This document shows positions 1-5,619 of a DNA stretch of 5,638 nucleotides, in pieces (positions within the stretch are counted from its first letter, which is position 1; each line of letters starts with the position of its first letter). The notes beneath the pieces are model-generated. The model saw nothing but the letters and a program-made list of their open reading frames with translations, ran no database searches and had not been told where the DNA came from. The stretch lies in NCBI GenBank assembly GCA_003486645.1, contig DNGI01000389.1, positions 9,328 through 14,965 on the forward strand, read 5' to 3'. The stretch comes from Cyanobacteria bacterium UBA11370. Its GTDB lineage: Bacteria; Cyanobacteriota; Cyanobacteriia; Cyanobacteriales; Coleofasciculaceae. Made by a program: the position numbers and the translations under genes.

Positions 1-40
1 GTTTAAATGACGAACAGCTTACTATGAAATTTAAATCTAC

Positions 41-66
41 AACAATTTAACTGACTTATAATTGTT
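41..66 (-). terminator. weak stem-loop just after the regulator gene
   Basis: Positions 41-47 (AACAATT) and 60-66 (AATTGTT) are a perfect 7-bp inverted repeat around a 12-nt loop. The arm at 66 abuts the stop codon of the 67-879 gene. The stem is AT-rich and no clean T-run follows it on the minus strand, so it is at best a weak terminator or a 3'-end structure. The rest of 1-66 is AT-rich and holds nothing else I recognise. Confidence 0.22.
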
Positions 67-879
67 CTATTGTAGAGGATAATAACTGTTAATTTCTGCT
101 GAATAGACCCAAGCGATGCCCTCTGGATCGTGAGTACGTGTCCACTCGGTAAACTCGGATTGAGGTAACTGGGTTTTCTTCCGTCTTAAGGTACTTCTCG
201 GAACATTTAATCGTTCACTTAGTGCTGTCTGGGATAGGGGCGATCGCTGGGATTGATTACTACTGAATTCGGGTTGGCTTTTCTGGGATGATGTTTGAGT
301 TTTGTTTTGGTTTTTCTTTTTGGTAAGGGTTTTAGGAGGAGTTACTTCAGTTTTGCGATCGCTTTCTAACTGATTATTTAACTCGTTCTCTTCTATTGCA
401 GATTGACTGGGTATCAGGCGTTGTTGTATCACCGATAGTGCGTCTAAGAGTTCCGGCCAGTGAACAGCTAAGATGGGATAGACAATGGCAGCTTCTTCGG
501 ATTCATATATGTCATTCTGAGTCTGATTTCCCCCTGGGGTTGTCTCTACAGATTTCGTTGATTGAGTTGAAATCTGAGATCGGGTTTCTATTTCTTCTAG
601 CCGTTGACTAATCGCCAATAACTGTTGATTGACTTGAAATATTTGCTCACTATGATCGATTAATTGGGTTTCAATGTTATCGAGTCTGCTATTATCTGCT
701 TCTACGCCATTAGTAGGAGAGGATTGTAGCAAGTACTCTTCTAACGCTGCCGTTAACGCTTGGGAAACTGACGTGAAACCGCGATCCTTTTGAAATTCAA
801 TTAAGCGATCATAGATCGCCGATGGCACATAGCCAGTAATTTGATAATTTTCTTTCGACATAGCTTTAATCTTGGTCAT
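67..879 (-). CDS. putative DNA-binding regulator: RHH-like N-terminus, coiled coil, C-terminal HTH
   Basis: A 270-aa soluble protein that I cannot match to a named gene. Residues about 12-51 read like a ribbon-helix-helix unit: a short strand (ITGYVP), a helix starting SAIYDRLIEFQ, a turn (DRGFTS), then a second helix (VSQALTAALEEYL). Residues about 62-100 are rich in heptad-spaced L/I with Q and E and should form a coiled coil. Residues about 175-213 are a basic, Ser/Gln/Lys-rich low-complexity linker. Residues 214-270 hold an HTH-like segment (LSQTALSERLNVPRSTLRRK) followed by a W/Y-rich tail (DPEGIAWVYS), a C-terminal module I associate with cyanobacterial proteins. Two DNA-binding ends joined by a coiled coil suggest an oligomeric transcription factor or DNA-bridging protein; this is inference. 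The ATG at 877-879 has no Shine-Dalgarno at normal distance; a second Met (codon 7, 859-861) is an alternative start. The gene lies downstream of rca on the same strand, after a candidate terminator. Confidence 0.8.
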   Translation of the reverse strand: MTKIKAMSKENYQITGYVPSAIYDRLIEFQKDRGFTSVSQALTAALEEYLLQSSPTNGVEADNSRLDNIETQLIDHSEQIFQVNQQLLAISQRLEEIETRSQISTQSTKSVETTPGGNQTQNDIYESEEAAIVYPILAVHWPELLDALSVIQQRLIPSQSAIEENELNNQLESDRKTEVTPPKTLTKKKNQNKTQTSSQKSQPEFSSNQSQRSPLSQTALSERLNVPRSTLRRKKTQLPQSEFTEWTRTHDPEGIAWVYSAEINSYYPLQ

Positions 880-888
880 ACAGATATA

Positions 889-907
889 TTACATTTGTTA
901 ACTCCTT
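889..907 (-). promoter_or_regulatory. Shine-Dalgarno plus ATG-TAA start-stop in the regulator leader
   Basis: On the minus strand AAGGAG (902-907) is followed after 7 nt by ATG (892-894) and at once by TAA (889-891). This ATG is exactly 15 nt upstream of, and in frame with, the ATG of the regulator gene (877-879). The same Shine-Dalgarno is 22 nt from that downstream ATG, too far for ordinary initiation. Either a ribosome initiates, terminates and reinitiates, which would limit output, or TAA is a recent nonsense change that cost the protein five N-terminal residues. A possible promoter further up (TTGCAA at 933-938, GTTATC read as GATAAC at 911-916, 16-bp spacer) is weak and would place the transcript start inside the Shine-Dalgarno, so I do not call it. 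Confidence 0.55.
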
Positions 908-916
908 ATTGTTATC
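895..916 (-). repeat. paired TTGTTA direct repeats in the regulator leader
   Basis: TTGTTAAC (895-902) and TTGTTATC (909-916), written as the plus strand, recur with a 14-bp period and flank the Shine-Dalgarno of the regulator gene. RHH repressors commonly bind short tandem sites in their own leader, so this is a candidate autoregulatory operator. In AT-rich DNA such a pair can arise by chance. Confidence 0.25.
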
Positions 917-992
917 AAACTGGTCAGGTTAATTGCAATAATTTAATAAACTGCCTCGACAACTGGCGGCTACTCTTAATATTTAGCCAAAG

Positions 993-1016
993 AAAAAAGT
1001 TAATCCCTTCGGATTA
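993..1016 (-). terminator. candidate rho-independent terminator of rca
   Basis: On the minus strand a 6-bp stem (TAATCC / GGATTA, 1011-1016 with 1001-1006) closes a GAAG tetraloop and is followed by AC and six T (993-998). It begins 37 nt after the rca stop codon. The stem has only two G-C pairs, so termination may be partial and some read-through into the regulator gene is possible. Between this hairpin and the regulator leader (about 917-992) I see only AT-rich DNA without a convincing promoter. Confidence 0.5.
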
Positions 1017-1052
1017 TCTTCTGGCAAGATTAAATTAGAAACCCTTTCCGAA

Positions 1053-2324
1053 TTAATTGGGTCGTTGAATAATCTTTTCTAGAACCCGGCGCTTAACTTT
1101 AGGATCAATCCCAATCAGGCGCACATACTCACCCTGATGTTCAGCTAAACGTTGTGCCAAATCCGCGATCGCCTCTGTTGGATCATTTCCCTCAAACGTA
1201 CCATCACTTTGCCAAGTATTCGTCCGAACTCGACGCTCATTAGCATATTCTAAACTCAGGCGATAACCTTGAGCTAAAAGTTCGCGGATTTGCTCTTGAG
1301 TCTCTGAATCTAAACCTATATTCAGTAAAGATTGTTGATGTGTAGTACCCTTCTTACCCCCGTTACTACTATTGGAATTAGGCAGAACTTCTTGGCTACT
1401 TTGATGTTGGATTAATGATGTAGATGCAGCCTTATTCGAGTCTTGAAGGGCTTTGTTATATTCCGTAACTAACCCCATCACTTCCACCTGTTTTTGTTCA
1501 CCCAGCATAACCTGCCCGAACTCAATTAAGCGAGAGATATGAAAATTAGGTTTATCAAATTGTGGGGGTGCTTCCGTACTTTTAACAATCCTAAACGAAA
1601 TACGATCAAGTCCTACCTCATGGATGAACTGAAGAATTTGTTCATCATAAATCCGCGATCGCAACGCCCCAAAGAAATCTATCGATTGATTCGGAAATGT
1701 ATCGACAAGCTGTTCAACTTCACTCCGAGAAAGTCCATCTTCAGCAAAAATCCCGTTAACAATCCCAATCCGATCCTCTCGATCCGGTTCCCAATAAAAC
1801 TTCTCCATTCGTCCATCTCGAATTAGAGGCGCATATAGGGTAGAAAAATCATTTCCTGTGACTAAAATTGGGACGCGATGCAATGGAGTTGCATCGTAAC
1901 TACCGGGGAGTTGAACATCTGTTGGATGATCCGCTATATTCATTAAAGTTGCATTCACTAACTGGGTATTTACGGTATATTGAGTCGTGCGATCAACCCG
2001 TCCCGCCCCAGCATCTAAATCATTAATCATTAACACACACATTCTGCCTTGGACTCGGATCATTTCCGCCGCTTCTCGATAGCGTAAGCGAATCAAACGT
2101 CCCGGATCGCCAGCATCTGGACTTTCCAATTCACCCCCTGAAATATGAACAACTCCCACCCCCATTTGCTCAAATACTAATTCACACTGAAACGATTTTC
2201 CCTCTCCTTTCCGGCCATGAATTCCGAGAATTAAAGGAAGACGTACATTCGGAAGATCAAGGAAGTTTTTGGTAATATGAACTGCTAGTTTATCCCGGAA
2301 ACGAGGAGCAATGTAGTAAGTCAT
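1053..2324 (-). CDS. rca: Rubisco activase with C-terminal small-subunit-like (SSUL) domain
   Basis: A 423-aa cytoplasmic or carboxysomal AAA+ ATPase. The family uses ATP hydrolysis to remodel Rubisco and release inhibitory sugar phosphates from its active sites. The AAA+ module spans about residues 1-290. Walker A is HGRKGEGKS (36-44, catalytic K43). The pore-loop region [10 protein letters not shown] is at 65-74. Walker B is CVLMINDLD (96-104). A sensor-1-like TGND is at 156-159, arginine-finger candidates R169/R172 lie in [13 protein letters not shown], and a sensor-2-like [10 protein letters not shown] is at 219-228. A Ser/Asn/Gln-rich linker (about 292-337) leads to an SSUL domain (about 338-420; [20 protein letters not shown]) like those of CcmM, which in this family binds Rubisco and recruits the activase to carboxysomes. 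There is no plant-type N-terminal extension. The only cysteines are C47 and C96, so the SSUL domain has no disulfide switch. Length is close to filamentous cyanobacterial activases (about 415 aa). The start at 2322-2324 begins the conserved MTYYIAPRF; no clear Shine-Dalgarno precedes it. Confidence 0.95.
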   Translation of the reverse strand: MTYYIAPRFRDKLAVHITKNFLDLPNVRLPLILGIHGRKGEGKSFQCELVFEQMGVGVVHISGGELESPDAGDPGRLIRLRYREAAEMIRVQGRMCVLMINDLDAGAGRVDRTTQYTVNTQLVNATLMNIADHPTDVQLPGSYDATPLHRVPILVTGNDFSTLYAPLIRDGRMEKFYWEPDREDRIGIVNGIFAEDGLSRSEVEQLVDTFPNQSIDFFGALRSRIYDEQILQFIHEVGLDRISFRIVKSTEAPPQFDKPNFHISRLIEFGQVMLGEQKQVEVMGLVTEYNKALQDSNKAASTSLIQHQSSQEVLPNSNSSNGGKKGTTHQQSLLNIGLDSETQEQIRELLAQGYRLSLEYANERRVRTNTWQSDGTFEGNDPTEAIADLAQRLAEHQGEYVRLIGIDPKVKRRVLEKIIQRPN

Positions 2325-2337
2325 TGATGTATGTAGT

Positions 2338-2345
2338 GCGATCGC
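2338..2345. repeat. HIP1 palindrome GCGATCGC in the rca leader
   Basis: This HIP1 octamer lies 13 nt upstream of the rca start codon and is the only non-coding copy in the window. The others are at 240-247 and 355-362 (regulator), 1165-1172 and 1655-1662 (rca), and 2893-2900, 3527-3534 and 4378-4385 (lyase-like gene). HIP1 is massively over-represented in many cyanobacterial genomes, and its density here is the main taxonomic clue. Confidence 0.95.
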
Positions 2346-2400
2346 TAGTCTTTAATCATACCCAAAGTTTGCACTTAATCCATCTATTGTAGGGAATAAT

Positions 2401-2428
2401 ATTATAGCGAGTCTATTTGATTCGTGAA
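2401..2428 (-). promoter_or_regulatory. probable rca promoter
   Basis: On the minus strand a perfect -10 box TATAAT (2401-2406) is preceded after 16 bp by TTCACG (2423-2428, four of six matches to TTGACA). Transcription would start near 2394 and give an untranslated leader of about 70 nt that contains a HIP1 site. The -35 box overlaps the first codons of the plus-strand Uma2-like remnant. A second TACAAT lies further downstream (about 2386-2391) without a partner box that I can support. Confidence 0.5.
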
Positions 2429-2579
2429 CATCGACCCTGATGATGAATCGGTTAGTATATTTCAACCCGATCGCTTACCCGAAGTGAAATATAATACCGA
2501 TAGTTTACCCGCCCTTAGTGTATTAAGCGATTGGCAATTATCAGTAGCTGATTTATTTAATTGGTTAAAATTTAGCTAA
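2424..2579 (+). pseudogene. C-terminal remnant of a Uma2/DUF820-family protein
   Basis: A 51-codon reading frame from GTG 2424 to TAA 2577-2579, closed upstream by TGA at 2418-2420. The peptide (IDPDDESVSIFQPDRLPE near the start, DWQLSVADLFNWLKFS at the end) matches from memory the C-terminal pattern of cyanobacterial Uma2-family proteins: a WLIDP-type strand, a 'vfqP' strand, then an 'LTvxqlFxWLK' helix. Full-length members are about 180-200 aa with a PD-(D/E)XK-like nuclease fold, so roughly the first three quarters are missing. There is no Shine-Dalgarno, and the preceding 100 bp is the rca promoter and leader. It is therefore a truncated fossil rather than a working gene; a small expressed protein is less likely. 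Confidence 0.6.
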
Positions 2580-2611
2580 AGGGATACGAAGTCGAATTCA
2601 ATCAGATAACA

Positions 2612-2645
2612 TTCTTTCTCCCCCTCTCCCCCTCTCCCTCTCTCT
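2612..2645 (-). repeat. 34-nt pure pyrimidine/purine tract across a stop codon
   Basis: Every plus-strand base from 2612 to 2645 is C or T. The core is two tandem TCTCCCCC units (2617-2624, 2625-2632), then TCTCCC and TCTCTCT. The tract includes two bases of the TAG stop (2644-2646) of the lyase-like gene and forms a G-rich start to its 3' untranslated region. Similar CCCCTCTCC tracts are scattered through filamentous cyanobacterial intergenic DNA. No hairpin-plus-T terminator was found between here and the rca promoter. Confidence 0.75.
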
Positions 2646-4530
2646 ATTCCTCCCACTTAGGCCCAGTCAAAGTCCCCTGCAAACGCCACTTCCCATGAGG
2701 AGAAAATACCTCCAAAACACCACTATCTAACCCCTGTTTAACATAAGGACTATCTAAAACTGCCCAATCCTTCAAAACTCGATCTTTCCCATTAATTCTA
2801 GCCCGACCCACCCCACTATTCGATTCATAAATCATCTCCAATTGATCGCCTGCTAAACTGGTATAACGAATCTCACCCAATCCTTCCCAAGAGCGATCGC
2901 CCACATTTGTTCGGTCAAGCGCCTGTTGCAAACTCCCCAAATCCGGATAATCTACAACAGATCCTACATCAGTAATCCAAGCCGTATTCAAACCAATCGC
3001 CGCTAAAACCTGGTAATCTGGATTTTTATCCGATACTTGCTCTTCCCAACTTATTTTTTCACCCCAAGGACGGGCACACAACCAGACATTTTCAACCCGC
3101 CAAATATACCAATCCCGATACCGTTTAGGTTCCCCATAACGCGCTGGTAAAACGAAATGAGAACGTCCTGGAACTCCAGCCATCTTATCCTGTTCATTTA
3201 GCCTTAACTGATAGATAACAGCCCCCTTTTCCTGCACATATTGATCGCCTGGAGAACGCCCCGTTCCCATCTCCGAATGAAACGTTCCCCCCAAACTGAC
3301 TACCGCATTACTTAACCCGTTTGGATCGCGTATAACTAGCTTGTACGTCGCATATTGAGCATTAATTGTACCCTTGGTTTGATAGGTCCGTTGTGCATCT
3401 AAAAGCGTACCCAAACTATAATCTGGAGTCACATAAAATGTCTCCCAAAATCGATTTCCCCCGTGATAACTGTAATAACTCGGATGACTCGCCTTTAGTT
3501 CAAAGGGTAACGGTACTTCTTTCCGGGCGATCGCTCTAAACTGAGAGGGTGGACGGTAATCACTTAAAGCCGCTAACACAGCAACCCTTGTCCCCTTTCT
3601 ATCCATACGTTGGGCAATTTCCGGACTATCTCCCCACCATACCCAAGCAATACCACTCAACTCGCTACCATCCCACGTCCCGCGATCAAACCCTCGACTT
3701 TCCGCCCCTCCCGTGGTTCCCCAACTCAACCGTACCGCCATATTCGCCGCATACCAATCCAACGCCGCCTTCGCCAACTCTCGCAATTCCGGAGTACGGG
3801 CAAAATCATAAAGATTCAGCAAACCACCGATAGAATAGCCATAATAAGTAGAAGAATGGAACTCACCTTGCCCAATCGTCAAAAACTTATTTAATTCCGC
3901 CCTCAGCCACGCCTCATTCGTCGCCGCCGTCGCGGGCAGAGGGGTAGACCAGCCACTTCCATCCATCAGCGCTAACCCAGAGATACGCTGCATGAACATA
4001 TGGTTTTCTGTACCCTGTTCCATCCATTCTCCAACACGGGGAGCATCTAGCATACTGCGGTAGGACGCTTCTACCTCTTTGGGCAAAATGTCCCGGAACA
4101 TAAAGAAAATACGAATATCATAAGGGCTGCGAAAGTGATACAGATCGGATTTATCTCGATCCATCTTTAATAGAATGTCCCAGATAGGTTGGCGATCGTA
4201 GTGTTCCCCCAAACTCAGGCGAGCTAAAATTACTGGCAGCAAGTATTTATGGGGGTCGCCAATTTTTCGGCTTCGCCACCAACCATCTAATTTGTCTAAG
4301 TCTTCGATCGCTAACTTTTCTCGAATCGCTAAACTCCGCGCCTGAAACGCTGCTTCGGCTTGGTTTTCATCGAGGGTGCGATCGCTTAGTAAACTTTCTA
4401 ACTGCTCAGACCTCCCATCTGAGAAACTAGTAAGTAGGTGTTTAGTAACGGGAAAATCCGCCGCCCAATTAGCTGTACTAATGAGAATAACCAGAGTGGC
4501 AAGCGCTAGGATCGGAAATTTAACGTTCAT
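2644..4530 (-). CDS. secreted polysaccharide-lyase-like protein (alpha/alpha toroid plus beta domain)
   Basis: A 628-aa protein with a signal peptide: a short basic start (MNVK), a hydrophobic run (about 5-19), and probable cleavage near A20-A24. I do not recognise a named gene. Residues about 40-340 are helix-rich with the repeating pattern of an (alpha/alpha) toroid, and about 345-628 are strand-rich, the architecture of heparinase, alginate and chondroitin-type lyases. Conserved-looking blocks are GTENHMFMQ (173-181; N176, H177), EFHSSTYYGYSIGGLLNL (223-240; H225, Y229, Y230, Y232) and SRGFDRGTW (278-286; R279, R283). Asn, His, Tyr and Arg in this order are what toroid lyases use for proton abstraction and substrate binding. 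A role in cutting or remodelling an acidic extracellular polysaccharide is inference, and the substrate is unknown. The start at 4528-4530 gives a complete signal peptide; only a weak GAG lies upstream. The neighbouring gene is divergent, 46 bp away. Confidence 0.82.
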   Translation of the reverse strand: MNVKFPILALATLVILISTANWAADFPVTKHLLTSFSDGRSEQLESLLSDRTLDENQAEAAFQARSLAIREKLAIEDLDKLDGWWRSRKIGDPHKYLLPVILARLSLGEHYDRQPIWDILLKMDRDKSDLYHFRSPYDIRIFFMFRDILPKEVEASYRSMLDAPRVGEWMEQGTENHMFMQRISGLALMDGSGWSTPLPATAATNEAWLRAELNKFLTIGQGEFHSSTYYGYSIGGLLNLYDFARTPELRELAKAALDWYAANMAVRLSWGTTGGAESRGFDRGTWDGSELSGIAWVWWGDSPEIAQRMDRKGTRVAVLAALSDYRPPSQFRAIARKEVPLPFELKASHPSYYSYHGGNRFWETFYVTPDYSLGTLLDAQRTYQTKGTINAQYATYKLVIRDPNGLSNAVVSLGGTFHSEMGTGRSPGDQYVQEKGAVIYQLRLNEQDKMAGVPGRSHFVLPARYGEPKRYRDWYIWRVENVWLCARPWGEKISWEEQVSDKNPDYQVLAAIGLNTAWITDVGSVVDYPDLGSLQQALDRTNVGDRSWEGLGEIRYTSLAGDQLEMIYESNSGVGRARINGKDRVLKDWAVLDSPYVKQGLDSGVLEVFSPHGKWRLQGTLTGPKWEE

Positions 4531-4576
4531 GGTTTTGTACTCGTTGTCAATAAATGATTAATGAATTAGTGATGCG
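4531..4576. promoter_or_regulatory. 46-bp divergent spacer shared by the lyase-like and pentapeptide genes
   Basis: This AT-rich spacer must hold 5' signals for two outward-facing genes. TTGACA occurs on the minus strand (4545-4550), but 17 bp further the lyase-like coding region has begun and no -10 box is seen. On the plus strand TTGTCA (4544-4549) also lacks a good -10 box. The segment AATGATTAATGAATTA contains overlapping short repeats. Promoters for either gene may lie inside the opposite gene. I see no strong Shine-Dalgarno for either start. Confidence 0.35.
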
Positions 4577-5602
4577 GTGAAGCAAAGACTCTATACAATT
4601 ATTTTCGGGTTGAGAAAACTCTTTGCCAAGTTTTCAACCAAGTTCTGGACATTACCGAACTGGTCAGTTGTTCTGAGTGCAATCCTCATTTTGATTGGAA
4701 TTATCCTGATCACTGACGAGCATTCTCAACTCTCAAAAATTCTGAATAATGTTGAAACAATCAGTATTTTGGCTGCGGTTGTTCTATTTTTTAAAGAAGC
4801 TCCTCATCGTAAAAAGCAATTTTATTATCAAGCTTGGCGCATGATTGATACAGCCCATGGGTTAGAGAACAGTTATGCTAGATTTCAAGCACTCCAAGAT
4901 TTGAACCAAGAGGGGGTTAGCTTAAGAGGATTAGATGTCGCCGGAGCAGATTTACAACGCATTAATTTACATCGAGCGTTCCTTTATGAAGCCAACCTCA
5001 AGGAAACCAACCTGAGAGCAGCCGATCTCAGCGATAGCAACCTGAATAAAGCCAAACTCAACGCCGCCAAGCTGAATTGTGCGGATCTCCATGGAGCCGA
5101 CCTCTGTGGAGCCGATCTGTGTCAAGCGAATCTCAGCGAAGCTGACCTCAGTGAAGCGGATCTGATTGGAGCCGATCTGTGTCAAGCTAACCTGATTGGA
5201 GCTGATCTGATTGGAGCCGATTTGAGTCGGGCTGATTTGAGCCGTTCTAACCTGAGTCGGGCTGATTTGAGTCGAGCTGACCTAATCGGAACTAACCTCA
5301 CTAAAGCCGATCTGAGTGGCGCGAACCTCAGCGAAGCTAACCTCAGCGAGGCTAACCTGAGTGGAGCCTACCTAAGTGGAGCCAATCTAAGTGGTGCTGA
5401 TCTCAGCGAAGCCGATCTCAGTGAAGCCAACCTCAATGGAGCCAATTTAAGTGGAGCGTACCTCAGCGAAGCCGATCTCAGTGAAGCGAATCTTCATACA
5501 ACTGAATCTCTCACTCCAGCGCAAATTAAATCAGCTCAAAACTGGATGATAGGCAAATACAATCAACAATTGCGCCAACAACTCGGCTTACCACCGGATT
5601 AA
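4577..5602 (+). CDS. membrane-anchored pentapeptide-repeat protein
   Basis: A 341-aa protein. The N-terminal 28 residues are basic and aromatic, followed by two hydrophobic segments (about 29-46 and 56-72) that should form a hairpin in the membrane. A linker (about 75-112; RKKQFYYQAW, ARFQALQDLN) is of a type familiar in cyanobacterial proteins of this group. From L116 to L306 a Leu (Val at 121) falls every fifth residue without a break, giving about 39 A(D/N)LXX pentapeptides, or nearly ten turns of a right-handed quadrilateral beta-helix. The C-terminus (LTPAQIKSAQNW, LRQQLGLPPD) is a common cyanobacterial cap. The biochemical role of this family is largely unknown; scaffolding or protein binding at the membrane is inference. 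The start is GTG at 4577-4579: an in-frame TGA at 4562-4564 blocks extension and the next Met is residue 89, inside the linker, so a later start would lose both membrane segments. Confidence 0.9.
   Translation: MKQRLYTIIFGLRKLFAKFSTKFWTLPNWSVVLSAILILIGIILITDEHSQLSKILNNVETISILAAVVLFFKEAPHRKKQFYYQAWRMIDTAHGLENSYARFQALQDLNQEGVSLRGLDVAGADLQRINLHRAFLYEANLKETNLRAADLSDSNLNKAKLNAAKLNCADLHGADLCGADLCQANLSEADLSEADLIGADLCQANLIGADLIGADLSRADLSRSNLSRADLSRADLIGTNLTKADLSGANLSEANLSEANLSGAYLSGANLSGADLSEADLSEANLNGANLSGAYLSEADLSEANLHTTESLTPAQIKSAQNWMIGKYNQQLRQQLGLPPD
4916..5500 (+). repeat. 15-bp tandem coding repeat with 60-bp higher-order copies
   Basis: This stretch encodes the pentapeptide array in a strict 15-bp period. 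Two stretches also recur exactly 60 bp (20 aa, one beta-helix coil) apart: 5107-5127 equals 5167-5187 (21 bp identical), and 5402-5427 equals 5462-5487 (26 bp identical). This suggests recent gain of whole coils by duplication or slippage. Confidence 0.85.
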
Positions 5603-5619
5603 AAAATAAACCGAAACCC

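Noticed and set aside
396..611. 71-codon plus-strand frame
   Set aside because: Antisense to the regulator coding region, with no domain and composition explained by the opposite-strand gene.
841..1038. 65-codon plus-strand frame over the regulator start and the following spacer
   Set aside because: No Shine-Dalgarno, no recognisable domain, and it overlaps the regulator's 5' end, its leader and the rca terminator hairpin on the opposite strand.
1539..1826. 95-codon plus-strand frame
   Set aside because: Entirely antisense to the conserved AAA+ domain of rca.
2424..2579. intact small protein gene or antitoxin
   Set aside because: The peptide resembles the tail of a larger family, lacks a ribosome site, and begins abruptly in the rca promoter.
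2570..2579. TTTAGCTAAA palindrome as a terminator
   Set aside because: No loop, no G-C stem and no T-run follows on either strand.
3549..3894. two overlapping 94-codon plus-strand frames
   Set aside because: Pro/Ser/Arg-rich shadows antisense to the lyase-like gene; two frames open together points to base composition.
4376..4561. 61-codon plus-strand frame
   Set aside because: Antisense to the signal-peptide end of the lyase-like gene, with no ribosome site or domain.
4967..5185. 72-codon minus-strand frame with repeating IG/EVG pattern
   Set aside because: Its periodicity is the reverse-strand shadow of the 15-bp pentapeptide repeats.
4916..5500. CRISPR array or satellite repeat
   Set aside because: The 15-bp periodicity is coding and keeps the A(D/N)LXX pattern; there are no spacers.
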